In this document: positions 34,984 through 42,882 of the stretch, piece after piece | Layout of the letters: each line of letters starts with the position of its first letter | Numbering within the stretch: position 1 is the first letter of the stretch | DNA from: Amycolatopsis sp. NBRC 101858 | GTDB taxonomy: Bacteria; Actinomycetota; Actinomycetes; Mycobacteriales; Pseudonocardiaceae | Assembly (NCBI RefSeq): GCF_030269325.1 | Contig: NZ_BSTD01000002.1 | Span: forward strand, 1,054,001 to 1,118,000 | DNA length: 64,000 bases | Direction: 5' to 3' | Position numbers and translations under genes: made by a program | The notes under the pieces: model-generated | What the model saw: only the letters and a program-made list of their open reading frames with translations | Database searches by the model: none | What the model was told of the DNA's origin: nothing

Positions 34984-35121
34984 CCGCGAGCGGTGGCAGG
35001 GGTCGGCACCGCGTCCACCGGCTGGTGCCGAACGCACCGGCAACTGCCCGACGGGATGCGCGGCCGGCCGCCGGGCCGGCGATCGCGGCGGCCACTCCAC
35101 CGCCCGGGAACCATCCGCGCC

Positions 35122-35247
35122 ATGACCACCGCTTCGGCGATCGCCCCGAGCCGGCACCGCGCCCGCCGGCCGGTGCTGCTCCCCGGCGTCTCACGGCGGG
35201 CGGGCCGCTTGCAGGGACCACTGCGTGGACTCCTCGTCGACGGCTGA
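35122..35247 (+). CDS. Possible 41-residue protein from a duplicated PLD tail
   Basis: ATG 35122 opens a frame whose last ~25 residues (VLLPGVSRRAGRLQGPLRGLLVDG) are the same as the phospholipase D C terminus, preceded by 16 unrelated residues. The protein would be a basic peptide with no domain. It may be a small gene born by segmental duplication, or a non-expressed fragment; both readings are open. The rest of the 34983-35282 gap is GC-rich without another gene. Confidence 0.35.
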   Translation: MTTASAIAPSRHRARRPVLLPGVSRRAGRLQGPLRGLLVDG

Positions 35248-35248
35248 A
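35168..35248 (+). repeat. Downstream copy of the 81-bp direct repeat
   Basis: Second copy of the segment at 34903-34983. Base differences are concentrated in the first 23 bp and mostly keep the encoded residues (LLPGVSRRAGRLQGPLRGLLVDG), which hints at selection on the protein in both copies. Confidence 0.9.
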
Positions 35249-35269
35249 GCGGAGATCGGCGCGCGGCCC

Positions 35270-35275
35270 TAGATT
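35270..35275 (+). promoter_or_regulatory. -10 box of a probably leaderless gene
   Basis: TAGATT ends 7 bp before ATG 35283, and no Shine-Dalgarno is present. This is the standard leaderless layout. Confidence 0.45.
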
Positions 35276-35282
35276 GGGCGGC

Positions 35283-36053
35283 ATGACCTCCACCGCCGAA
35301 AAGGCCACCCGGCTCCAGGAACTGCACGCCGCGCCCGAGCTGCTGCTCGTCGTCAACGTCTGGGACGCCATCACCGCCAAGGTCGTCGCCGAGACGCCCG
35401 GCACGCAGGCCCTCGCCACCCCGAGCCACGGCATCGCCGCCTCGCGCGGCTACCCCGACGGCGAAAAGATCCCGCGCGACGAGATGATCGCCGAGGTCGC
35501 GCTGATCGTCCGGACCGCGGGCGACCTGCCCGTCACCGCCGACCTCGAAGCCGGCTACGGCGACCCCGGCGGCACCATCGCCCGGGCGATCGAAGCCGGG
35601 GCCGTCGGCGCGAACCTCGAAGACCAGATGAAGCCCCTGGGTGACGCCGTGAAGGCGGTCGAAGCCGCCGTCGCGGCCGCGCAGAAGGCCGGCGTCGACT
35701 TCGTGCTCAACGCCCGCACAGACGCCTTCATCAAGACCGACCCCGAGACCGCGCTGGCCGAGGCGATCACCCGCGGCCGCGCGTACCTCGACGCGGGCGC
35801 GTCCAACTTCTTCGTGCCCGGCAAGCTCGACGAGACCCAGGTCGCGCGGCTCGTCGAAGAACTCGGCGAGCGCAAGGTCAACCTCATCGGCATCCCCGGC
35901 TCCATCCCGCTCAAGCGCGCACAGGAGCTCGGCGTCTCGCGCGTGTCGTACGGGCCGTGGAGCCAGAACGTCGCCCTCACCGCGCTGGCCAAGCTCGCCG
36001 AAGACGTCTACGCCGGCGGCGGCCTGCCCGCCGACACCCGGAAGCTCAACTGA
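35283..36053 (+). CDS. Isocitrate lyase/PEP mutase family protein
   Basis: 256 residues of the ICL/PEPM TIM barrel. Strand motifs are LLLVVNVWDAITAKVV, LPVTADLEAGYGDPGGT (metal loop), VGANLEDQM and DFVLNARTDAFI. The lyase Cys motif KKCGH is absent, so this is not a true isocitrate lyase. It resembles phosphonomutase/2-methylisocitrate-lyase-like or oxaloacetate-decarboxylase-like members. It is cytosolic and Mg-dependent. It converges on the ALDH gene with no gap. Confidence 0.88.
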   Translation: MTSTAEKATRLQELHAAPELLLVVNVWDAITAKVVAETPGTQALATPSHGIAASRGYPDGEKIPRDEMIAEVALIVRTAGDLPVTADLEAGYGDPGGTIARAIEAGAVGANLEDQMKPLGDAVKAVEAAVAAAQKAGVDFVLNARTDAFIKTDPETALAEAITRGRAYLDAGASNFFVPGKLDETQVARLVEELGERKVNLIGIPGSIPLKRAQELGVSRVSYGPWSQNVALTALAKLAEDVYAGGGLPADTRKLN

Positions 36054-37628
36054 TCAGCGGATCCGCAGGCGACGCATGAGCTTCAGCCCGGACAGCATGC
36101 TTTCGACGTACTTCTCGTAGCCCTGTCCGGGCCGCGGGCCCATGACCTGCTTCTTCAGCACGGCCAGGTTCTGCCCGTCGGTGTACTTGAGCAGGCCCTG
36201 GTCGCCGTGGCGGGCGCCGACCCCGGAGCTCTTCACGCCTCCGGACGGTGTCCCCTTGGCGGCGAACGCCGTCGCGAGGATGTCGTTGACGTTCACGTTG
36301 CCGGACTCCAGCCGCGCCGCGACCGCACGCGCGGCCCCGATGTCCCGGCTCCAGACCGACGCGTTGAGGCCGTAGTCGGTGTCGTTGGCCAGCTCGACGG
36401 CTTCGTCGACCGTGCGGTACTCGTGCAGCGCGATCACCGGCCCGAACGTTTCGGTGACCCCGCAGACCATGTCCTTCGTGACGCCTTCGAGGATCGTCGG
36501 CTCGAAGAAGGCCGGCCCGAGGTCGGGGCGCGGCTTGCCGCCGCATAGCACCGTCGCGCCCTTCGCGACCGCGTCGTCGACGTGCTCCTTGACGCGGCGC
36601 ATGTGGTCGGGCGAGACGAGCGAGCCCATGTCGGGCCCGAAGTCGTAGGCCGCGCGGACGTCCAGCGCGGTCGTGGCCGCCACGAACGCGTCCTTGAACT
36701 CGGCGTAGCGGGACTCCGGCAGGTAGATCCGCTCGATGTGCATGCAGATCTGGCCGGTGTTGCCGAACGCGCCGAAGATCGCGCCCTGGACGGCTTCGGC
36801 GATGTCGGCGTCGTCGAGCACGATCATCGGGTTCTTGCCGCCGAGCTCCAGGCAGCAGCCGATGAGGTTGCGCCCGGCCCGCTCGCCGATCACCCGCCCG
36901 GTGGCCGTGGAGCCGGTGAACATCACGTAGTCGGCCTGGTCGATGAGCGTCGGGCCGACGTCCGGGCCCTCCCCGCAGACGACCTGGAACAGGCCCTTCG
37001 GCAGGCCGGCCTCCTCCAGCATTTCGATGCCGTAGAGCGGCGACAGCGCCGTCTTGTTGTCCGGCTTGAGCACCACGGCGTTACCGGCCATCAGCGCCGG
37101 GATCGCGTCGGAAATGCCGGTGGCGAACGGGAAGTTCCACGGCGCGATGATGCCGACGACACCCTTGGGCTGCCGGACCTCGGTCGACGACGTCAGCATC
37201 GGCACCGGCCCGCCGCGCTTGGTCGGCGCCAGCAGCTTGGCCGCCCGCCGCAGGTAGTGGCTCATCACCATGGCGGGGTCGCAGGTCTCTTCGATCGCCA
37301 TCCGCCGGTTCTTGCCGCTCTCGACCTGGATGAGGTCGGTCACGGCCCGGGCGCGGTCGACGAAGAGCGCGTGCGCCCGCTTGAACACCGCCAGCCGCTG
37401 CTTGACCGGCGTCGCGGCCCACCCGCGTTGCGCCTCGCGAGCGGTGGCGAACGCCTGCTCGATGTCGGCCGGTGTCGACTGCGGCAGCTCGACGAGCGCC
37501 TCGCCGGTGTAGACCTCGGTGAGCTTCCAGGTCTCGCCCGACGAACCGGGCACGCGGGCGACCAGCCGTCGCAGGAACTCGTCGGTCACCGATGCCGGGC
37601 GGGTCAGCTCGAGCGGGGTCACGGTCAT
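36054..37628 (-). CDS. Aldehyde dehydrogenase (succinate-semialdehyde dehydrogenase-like)
   Basis: 524 residues. The NAD(P)-binding Rossmann part has GIIAPWNFPFATGI and FTGSTATGRVIGE. The general base Glu is in LELGGKNPMIV, and the catalytic Cys is in GNTGQICMHIERI. The C-terminal TFGPVIALHEYRTVDEAVELANDTDYGLNASVWS is standard. It oxidises an aldehyde to the acid. Its ATG overlaps the GMC gene stop (ATGA), so alcohol to aldehyde to acid is the likely sequence of the two gene products. The length is ~40 longer than typical, with an N-terminal extension and a C-terminal helix (YEKYVESMLSGLKLMRRLRI). Confidence 0.93.
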   Translation of the reverse strand: MTVTPLELTRPASVTDEFLRRLVARVPGSSGETWKLTEVYTGEALVELPQSTPADIEQAFATAREAQRGWAATPVKQRLAVFKRAHALFVDRARAVTDLIQVESGKNRRMAIEETCDPAMVMSHYLRRAAKLLAPTKRGGPVPMLTSSTEVRQPKGVVGIIAPWNFPFATGISDAIPALMAGNAVVLKPDNKTALSPLYGIEMLEEAGLPKGLFQVVCGEGPDVGPTLIDQADYVMFTGSTATGRVIGERAGRNLIGCCLELGGKNPMIVLDDADIAEAVQGAIFGAFGNTGQICMHIERIYLPESRYAEFKDAFVAATTALDVRAAYDFGPDMGSLVSPDHMRRVKEHVDDAVAKGATVLCGGKPRPDLGPAFFEPTILEGVTKDMVCGVTETFGPVIALHEYRTVDEAVELANDTDYGLNASVWSRDIGAARAVAARLESGNVNVNDILATAFAAKGTPSGGVKSSGVGARHGDQGLLKYTDGQNLAVLKKQVMGPRPGQGYEKYVESMLSGLKLMRRLRIR

Positions 37629-39253
37629 GATCCACTCCCGAGAACGAGCTGCGCGCCCAGTTCGCCGATCATGATGGCGGGCGCGTTGGTGTTGCCACCG
37701 GTGATCGACGGCATGATCGAGGCGTCGCAGACCCGCAGGCCCTCGACACCGCGCACCTTGAGGTCGGGACCGACGACGGCGAGCTCGTCGACGCCCATCC
37801 GGCAGGTGCCGACGCCGTGGTAGACCGACGTCGCGCGGTTGAGGATCGCGTCGCGCAGCTCCTGGCCGCGCAGGTTCGTGCCCGGGTGGATTTCCTCCTT
37901 GACCGCGCCCTTGAACGCCTTCGACGCGAAGATCTCGCGCACCATCTCCGAACCCTCGGCGAGCACCTCCAGATCGGCCGGGTCGGACAGGTACTGGAAG
38001 TCGATGAGCGGTGCGGCCGTCGGATCGGCCGAGGCGAGCCGGAGCGTGCCGCGGCTCTTCGGGTAGATCAACGTCGACAGCACGGTGAGCGCCGGGCGCT
38101 TGTCGACGTCGTGGCGGATCGGCGCGTCCTGGTTGGGCGACACGTACGCCCACGGCAGGAGGTGCAGCTGGAGGTCGGGAGCGACGTCGGCCTGCGAGGT
38201 CCGGAGGAACGCGACGGCTTCGAAGACCGAGTTGGCGAGGAACGTCGTGCCGGGCTTCAGCAGCTCGCGGGCCAGGCCGCGGGCGAAGTACGGCGCCGAA
38301 CCCTTGTTCTTGCTGGTGGACACGTGGAACGTCAGCGCGTGGAACATGTGGTCGTGCATGTTGTCGCCGACGGGGAGGTCGGCGAGCACGTCGATGCCGT
38401 GCTCCTTGAGGTGCTCGGCGTGGCCGATTCCGGACAGCATGAGCAGCTGCGCGGAGCCGACGAACCCGGCCGAGAGGATGACCTCCTTGCCGGCGCGGAC
38501 GACGCGCGGCCCGTTCTTGTCGACGACCTCGACGCCGACGGCGCGGCCGTTCTCGAAGAGGATCTTCTTCGCCAGCACGCCGGACTGGAGCTCGAGCGTC
38601 GGCGGCGCGAGGTGGTGGAGGTAGCCGCGCGAGGCGCTGTAGCGCAGGCCGTCGGCGGCGTTCTGCTGCATCCGGCTGACGCCCTCTTGGGACTCGGCGT
38701 TGTAGTCGTCGAGGATCTTGCAGCCGAGCGCGTCGGACGTGGCGTCGATGAACTGCAGCGAACCTTCCTGCGGGATCTTGTTGCGGGTGACCCGGATCGG
38801 GCCGCCCGCGCCCCGGAAGGCGTTCTCGCCGTCCTCGAAGTCCTCCATGCGCTTGTAGGCGGCGTTGACGCTGTCGGCGTCCCAGCCGGTGTTGCCTTCG
38901 GCGGCCCAGGAGTCGAAGTTGGCGCGGTTGCCGCGGACGTAGACCATGCCGTTGATGGAGCTGGAGCCGCCGACGACCTTCCCGCGCGGCACCGGCATCC
39001 GGCGATCGAGAACGTGTTTCTGCGGGACGCCGTAGTAGCCCCAGTCGTTGAGGTTCTTGAGCTGCGGCACGGCATGCATCGGGCCCACGAGCCCGGGCTT
39101 CTTGATCAGCAGCTGCTCGTCGCTCTTCCCGGCCTCGAGGACGATCACGCTGGCCCCGGACTGCGCCAGCCGGCCCGCGATCGCCGCCCCCGAGCTCCCC
39201 GACCCGACGACGACGTAGTCGGCTTCGTCGCCGCGCGGCGCCTTCTTCGCCAT
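37625..39253 (-). CDS. GMC family FAD-dependent oxidoreductase
   Basis: 542 residues from ATG 39253, with GAGGAG at 7 bp. FAD motif VVVGSGSSGAAIAGRLAQSGASVIVLEAG is at 23-51. GMC signature GGSSSINGMVYVRGNRANFDSWA is at about 100-122. The C-terminal catalytic His is in YHGVGTCRMG, and the final NTNAPAIMIGE is present. The enzyme oxidises an alcohol. It is the first gene of an operon with ALDH. Its place next to the mycofactocin locus suggests an MftG-like role (re-oxidation of mycofactocinol) or a substrate dehydrogenase; the ~540-residue length is closer to choline dehydrogenase-like GMCs than to the shorter MftG of mycobacteria. A KstR-type box lies 32 bp upstream. Confidence 0.9.
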   Translation of the reverse strand: MAKKAPRGDEADYVVVGSGSSGAAIAGRLAQSGASVIVLEAGKSDEQLLIKKPGLVGPMHAVPQLKNLNDWGYYGVPQKHVLDRRMPVPRGKVVGGSSSINGMVYVRGNRANFDSWAAEGNTGWDADSVNAAYKRMEDFEDGENAFRGAGGPIRVTRNKIPQEGSLQFIDATSDALGCKILDDYNAESQEGVSRMQQNAADGLRYSASRGYLHHLAPPTLELQSGVLAKKILFENGRAVGVEVVDKNGPRVVRAGKEVILSAGFVGSAQLLMLSGIGHAEHLKEHGIDVLADLPVGDNMHDHMFHALTFHVSTSKNKGSAPYFARGLARELLKPGTTFLANSVFEAVAFLRTSQADVAPDLQLHLLPWAYVSPNQDAPIRHDVDKRPALTVLSTLIYPKSRGTLRLASADPTAAPLIDFQYLSDPADLEVLAEGSEMVREIFASKAFKGAVKEEIHPGTNLRGQELRDAILNRATSVYHGVGTCRMGVDELAVVGPDLKVRGVEGLRVCDASIMPSITGGNTNAPAIMIGELGAQLVLGSGS

Positions 39254-39284
39254 GTCCGCTCCTCGGTCCCGGCCCGCCACAAAC

Positions 39285-39298
39285 TATAACCTGTTCTA
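39285..39298 (-). promoter_or_regulatory. KstR-consensus operator upstream of the GMC-ALDH operon
   Basis: TATAACCTGTTCTA (plus strand), or TAGAACAGGTTATA on the minus strand, fits TnnAACnnGTTnnA exactly. That is the published KstR (sterol catabolism repressor) consensus. It sits within a slightly longer AACTA...TAGTT dyad (39282-39301) and 32 bp in front of the GMC start codon. No kstR gene is in the window. Related TetR repressors share similar motifs. Confidence 0.55.
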
Positions 39299-39414
39299 GT
39301 TTGCTCACGGTATAGCTTCGCCGCCTCGGAGCGCAACGGGTACAGCCAGGCGCCGATGGCCTTCTCGATCTCCGCGAAAAGCGGTCACGTGGATGCCGAC
39401 GGCACCATCCCACA

Positions 39415-39444
39415 TACAGTCGGTGTACTATTTCAGTGACTGTA
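39415..39444 (+). promoter_or_regulatory. Promoter with inverted repeat for the SRPBCC gene
   Basis: TACAGTC (39415-39421) and GACTGTA (39438-39444) form an inverted repeat with a 16-bp spacer that contains the -10-like TACTAT (39426-39431). The ATG is at 39462. An ArsR- or TetR-type repressor would block the promoter. SRPBCC genes of this type often have an ArsR partner; none is adjacent here. Confidence 0.5.
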
Positions 39445-39461
39445 ACGAACAGGAGTGACCC

Positions 39462-39899
39462 ATGAGCGAGTTCGAGATCGTCCGCGAGTACCCGCAGCCC
39501 CGCCCCCGCGTCTGGCGTGCCCTCACCGATCCGGCGCTGGTCCCGCGCTGGACGTCGACCGGCCGCGGCGGCAGACCCGAAGGCTTCGCGCCGGAAGTCG
39601 GCACCCGGTTCCGGTTCGTCGGGCGGCCGGTCCCGGGCTGGGACGGCATCGTCCGCTGCGAGATCCTCGCCGCCGACGCCCCCGAATTCCTGAGCTTCAG
39701 CTGGCGCAACCAGGAAACCGACCCGCCCAGCACCGTCACGTACCACCTCGCCGAGACCGCGGCCGGCACCCGTCTCACCTACCGCCACACCGGATTCCGC
39801 GGCGCCGGCGGGTTCTTCATGGCCCGGCTGCTGCACCGCGTCCGCCGCCGGATGCTCACCGAAGGCCTGCCCGAGGTCCTCGCCGGAAGCGACTGGTAG
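39462..39899 (+). CDS. SRPBCC (AHSA1-like) domain protein
   Basis: 145 residues. The fold is FEIVREYPQPRPRVWRALTDPALVPRW at the N terminus, GTRFRFVGRPVPGWDGIVRCEILAADAPEFLSFSWRN in the middle strands, and TVTYHLAETAAGTRLTYRHTGFRG with a C-terminal helix. The AHSA1 domain binds hydrophobic small molecules or Hsp90-like partners. It is cytosolic. It converges on mftR with a 7-bp gap. An AGGAGTGA Shine-Dalgarno is present. Confidence 0.9.
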   Translation: MSEFEIVREYPQPRPRVWRALTDPALVPRWTSTGRGGRPEGFAPEVGTRFRFVGRPVPGWDGIVRCEILAADAPEFLSFSWRNQETDPPSTVTYHLAETAAGTRLTYRHTGFRGAGGFFMARLLHRVRRRMLTEGLPEVLAGSDW

Positions 39900-39906
39900 C
39901 GAGCCG

Positions 39907-40542
39907 TCACACGGGGTCCGGCTCGGCCCCCAGCACGTCGTCGGTGAGCCCGGCCGCGAGCGCCCGCAGCGCCGCGTCCAGGTACACCGTCAGGTCGGCG
40001 TCCGCCCGCGCGGACCACCGGTCGTAGGCCGCGCGGCAGGCCGCCAGCACCGCGCGGCCCACCACCAGCGGGTAGAGCGACTCCTCCGGCTGCCCGGACC
40101 GGCGGGCGACGAACGCGCTCACCGCGCGCTCCCACGCGTCGTAGTGGACCGCCGCGCTGGCGGCCAGGTCCGGCACCGTGCTCAGCAGCGTCATCCGCCG
40201 GCGCAGCTCCGGCACGTCGTCCGCGCGGTAGTGGTTGGCCTCGAGCACCGCGCGGCGGACCGCGTCGAACACCGGCAGGTCCGCCGGCGATGCGGCGAGC
40301 AGCGACCGGATCGTCTCGACCTCGGTGTCGAACTCGTTCCAGAGGACGTCGGCCTTGGCGTCGTAGTAGCGGAAGAACGTCCGCCTGCTGACGCCGGCCG
40401 CCGCGGCGATCTGGTCGACCGTCGTTTCGTGGAAGCCCTGTTCGCCGAACAGCCGCAGCGCCGCGACCTCGAGCTCCCGGGCGCTGGTGCCCGGCGGGCG
40501 GCCGCGGCGGGTCGCGGGCCGGGCGAGCACGTCATCGGTCAT
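39907..40542 (-). CDS. mftR: Mycofactocin system transcriptional regulator (TetR family)
   Basis: 211 residues from ATG 40542 (or a few residues longer). HTH RELEVAALRLFGEQGFHETTVDQIAAAAGVSRRTFFRYYDAKADVLW is a family-specific TetR form; the RRTFFRYYxxKxDVLW pattern is found in MftR. It is divergent from mftA. MftR is known in mycobacteria to repress the mft genes and respond to long-chain acyl-CoA; that is transferred here by homology. The 106-bp gap contains short palindromes. Confidence 0.92.
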   Translation of the reverse strand: MTDDVLARPATRRGRPPGTSARELEVAALRLFGEQGFHETTVDQIAAAAGVSRRTFFRYYDAKADVLWNEFDTEVETIRSLLAASPADLPVFDAVRRAVLEANHYRADDVPELRRRMTLLSTVPDLAASAAVHYDAWERAVSAFVARRSGQPEESLYPLVVGRAVLAACRAAYDRWSARADADLTVYLDAALRALAAGLTDDVLGAEPDPV

Positions 40543-40582
40543 CCGGGTGCCGTTCCGTCGGGAGCCTTGATTATTGACACGG

Positions 40583-40618
40583 AGTGACACTACTCTCCCC
40601 TCTATTCGTCACTGAGTG
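40583..40618. promoter_or_regulatory. Candidate MftR operator and mftA promoter region
   Basis: Two short palindromes, AGTG-A-CACT (40583-40591) and CACT-G-AGTG (40610-40618), and a direct repeat TGACAC (40575, 40585) lie in the gap. TTGACA at 40574-40579 is a good -35 for the mft operon, but the -10 is unclear (TCTATT at 40601 would need a 21-bp spacer). Confidence 0.35.
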
Positions 40619-40648
40619 CCGAAAATCATCACTGCCGAAGGAGCCAGG

Positions 40649-40756
40649 ATGACCGAGAACGCGACCACCCCCGAACCCGCCGAGACCGACCCGGTCCTCA
40701 CCGAGGAACTGCTGGTCGAAGAGGTCTCGATCGACGGCATGTGCGGTGTCTACTGA
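40649..40756 (+). CDS. mftA: Mycofactocin precursor peptide
   Basis: 35 residues, MTENATT... to the invariant C terminus IDGMCGVY (28-35). The Val-Tyr end is the site where MftC makes the cross-link and MftE/MftD build the redox-active core; the rest is leader, cut off and lost. The gene has a GAAGGAG Shine-Dalgarno at 8 bp. It is too short for usual gene-length cut-offs. It is the first gene of the mft operon; its last codons overlap the mftB start. Confidence 0.97.
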   Translation: MTENATTPEPAETDPVLTEELLVEEVSIDGMCGVY

Positions 40757-41039
40757 GGACTCGCCGGCGGGCTTCGACCTGGACGGCGCGTGGCGCCTCG
40801 ACGACCGGGTCTCGATCCGGCCCGAGCGGTTCGGCGCCCTGCTGTACCACTTCGGGACCCGCCGGCTTTCCTTCCTGAAGAGCCCGACCCTCCTGACCGT
40901 CGTCCGCGGGCTCGCCGAGCAGCCCGACGCGCGGGCCGCGTGCGCCGAAGCCGGCGTCGGCGCCGGGGAGCTGCCGAGGTACCGCGCGGCGCTGGCCGCC
41001 CTCGCCGCGTCGAGCATGATCCAGCCGAGGAGTCTCTGA
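40746..41039 (+). CDS. mftB: Mycofactocin biosynthesis chaperone
   Basis: 97 residues from GTG 40746, which lies 11 bp inside mftA. It is a RiPP-recognition-element protein (PqqD-like fold) that carries the MftA leader to MftC. The family core FDLDGAWRLDDRVSIRPERFGALLYHFGTRRLSFLKSPTLLTVVRGL is at about 9-54. Its stop shares a base with the mftC start (TGATG). Start choice is based on the usual distance to the core; no other start exists. Confidence 0.92.
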   Translation: MSTEDSPAGFDLDGAWRLDDRVSIRPERFGALLYHFGTRRLSFLKSPTLLTVVRGLAEQPDARAACAEAGVGAGELPRYRAALAALAASSMIQPRSL

Positions 41040-42205
41040 TGTCCCTTGTGGACGAATTCCAGTACGGGCTCGACGCCCCCATCTGCCTCACCTGGGAACT
41101 GACCTACGCCTGCAACCTTTCCTGCGTGCACTGCCTTTCCTCTTCGGGACGGCGTGACCCGCGCGAGCTCAGCACCGCCGAGTGCAAGGCGCTGATCGAC
41201 GAGTTCGAGCGCATGCAGGTCTTCTACGTCAACATCGGCGGCGGCGAACCCACCGTCCGCCCGGACTTCTGGGAGCTCGTCGACTACGCGACCGAGCACC
41301 ACGTCGGGGTCAAGTTCTCCACCAACGGCGTCAAGATCTCGCCCGAGGTGGCGCGTCGCTTGGCCGCGAGCGACTACGTCGACGTCCAGATCTCCCTCGA
41401 CGGCGCCACCGCCGAGGTCAACGACCACGTCCGCGGCCCCGGCTCGTACGACACCGCGATCCGCGCGATGCGCAACCTCGCCGACGCGGGCTTCGAGAAC
41501 TTCAAGATCTCCGTGGTGATGACCCGCCACAACGTGAGCCAGCTCGACGACTTCAAGGCCATCGCCGACCGCCACGGCGCCCAGCTGCGGATCACGCGGC
41601 TGCGCCCGTCCGGCCGCGGCGCCGACACCTGGGACGAGCTGCACCCGACCGCCGCCCAGCAGCGCGAACTGTACGACTGGCTGGTGGCCCACGGCGAGAA
41701 CGTCCTCACCGGCGACTCGTTCTTCCACCTCGCGGGCTACGGCGAGGGTGACCTGCCGGGGTTGAACCTGTGCGGCGCCGGGCGCGTCGTCTGCCTGGTC
41801 GACCCGGTCGGCGACGTCTACGCGTGCCCGTTCGCCATCCACGAGACCTTCCTCGCCGGCAACGTCCGTTCTCGGGGCGGGTTCACCAGTGTCTGGCGGG
41901 AATCCGAGCTGTTCACGTCGCTGCGTTCGCCGCAGAGCGGCGGCGCGTGCGAGTCGTGCTCGGCGTTCGACGCCTGCCGCGGCGGGTGCATGGCCGCGAA
42001 GTTCTTCACCGGCCTGCCGCTCGACGGCCCGGACCCGGAATGCGTGCGCGGGCACGGCGAACTGGCTCTCGCGGGCGTCACGAGCGTCCCGAAGCCGTCG
42101 CTCGACCACTCCCACCGGCGGCGGCCGGTCCCGGTCACCATCGGGATGCGCCGTCCGCCGGACCGGGCCTGCGACGAGAACCCCCTCGCCGGGTTCAGGC
42201 GCTGA
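41039..42205 (+). CDS. mftC: Mycofactocin radical SAM maturase
   Basis: 388 residues. The radical SAM cluster motif is CNLSCVHC in LTWELTYACNLSC (about 19-26). GGGEPTVRPDFWELVDYA is the SAM-binding strand. A SPASM domain binds two more Fe-S clusters (CGAGRVVC, DVYACPF, CESCSAFDACRGGC). It cross-links and decarboxylates the C-terminal Val-Tyr of MftA. A basic ~60-residue C-terminal tail follows the SPASM domain. It is translated in tight coupling with mftB. Confidence 0.96.
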   Translation: MSLVDEFQYGLDAPICLTWELTYACNLSCVHCLSSSGRRDPRELSTAECKALIDEFERMQVFYVNIGGGEPTVRPDFWELVDYATEHHVGVKFSTNGVKISPEVARRLAASDYVDVQISLDGATAEVNDHVRGPGSYDTAIRAMRNLADAGFENFKISVVMTRHNVSQLDDFKAIADRHGAQLRITRLRPSGRGADTWDELHPTAAQQRELYDWLVAHGENVLTGDSFFHLAGYGEGDLPGLNLCGAGRVVCLVDPVGDVYACPFAIHETFLAGNVRSRGGFTSVWRESELFTSLRSPQSGGACESCSAFDACRGGCMAAKFFTGLPLDGPDPECVRGHGELALAGVTSVPKPSLDHSHRRRPVPVTIGMRRPPDRACDENPLAGFRR

Positions 42206-42207
42206 CC

Positions 42208-42882
42208 GTGCGGCTCGCGGACCTGTCCTGGCCGGACGTCGCCGAGCGCGCGGCGGCCGGCGCGATCCTCGCCGTGCCGGTCGGCGCGACCGAGCAGCAC
42301 GGCCCGCACCTGCCGCTGTCGACCGACACCGACATCGCGCTCGCGCTGTGCGACCGGCTCTCGGACAAGCGCCCGGACGTCCTGGTGGCGCCCGCCGTGG
42401 CCTTCGGGTCCAGCGGCGAGCACGCCGGGTTCGCCGGGACGCTCTCGATCGGCCAGGCCGCGACCGAGCTGCTCCTGCTGGAGCTGGGCCGGTCCGCGGC
42501 GGAGACGTTCGGGCGGCTGCTGTTCGTCTCCGCGCACGGCGGCAACGCGGCGCCGGTCGCCCGGGCCGTCGCGCGGCTGCAGGCGGAGTCGCGCGAGGTG
42601 TCGGTGTTCCAGCCCCGCTGGAACGGTGATCCGCACGCCGGGCGCCCGGAAACCGCGCTGCAGCTGGCTTTGCGGCCCGCCGTCGTGCGGATGGACCAGG
42701 CGGCGGCGGGCGATCGGCGGCCGCTCGGCGAGGTGCTGCCGCTGTTGCGGGAGGGCGGGGTGCGCGCGGTGAGCCGCACCGGCGTGCTCGGCGACCCGAC
42801 CGGCGCGACTTCGACGGAGGGGAAAGCGTTGCTGGACGACCTGACCGCTCAGCTGGTGTCCCATGTGGACGGTTGGCGATGA
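42208..42882 (+). CDS. mftE: Mycofactocin peptidase (creatininase family)
   Basis: 224 residues from GTG 42208. It has the creatininase-fold metal motifs: PVGATEQHGPHLPLSTDTDIA (Glu and His ligands), FGSSGEHAGFAGTLSIG and VSAHGGNAAP. MftE releases the terminal dipeptide-derived core (AHDP) from the modified precursor. It sits directly after mftC, two bases past its stop, and overlaps the SDR gene by ATGA. In mycobacteria mftD comes first; here mftD is last. Confidence 0.95.
   Translation: MRLADLSWPDVAERAAAGAILAVPVGATEQHGPHLPLSTDTDIALALCDRLSDKRPDVLVAPAVAFGSSGEHAGFAGTLSIGQAATELLLLELGRSAAETFGRLLFVSAHGGNAAPVARAVARLQAESREVSVFQPRWNGDPHAGRPETALQLALRPAVVRMDQAAAGDRRPLGEVLPLLREGGVRAVSRTGVLGDPTGATSTEGKALLDDLTAQLVSHVDGWR

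Noticed and set aside
35283..36053. Isocitrate lyase (aceA)
   Set aside because: The KKCGH motif needed for isocitrate lyase is missing and the protein is far too short.
37625..39253. Naming the GMC oxidoreductase mftG
   Set aside because: Location and family fit, but its length and pairing with ALDH are closer to choline-dehydrogenase-like enzymes, and the SRPBCC gene separates it from mftR. Left as GMC family.
36054..39836. A single minus-strand open frame of about 1260 codons spanning two genes
   Set aside because: The frame runs through the GMC gene in a different phase and only its last 524 codons match a protein family (ALDH). The GMC gene reads in another frame, so this is high-GC read-through, not a fusion protein.
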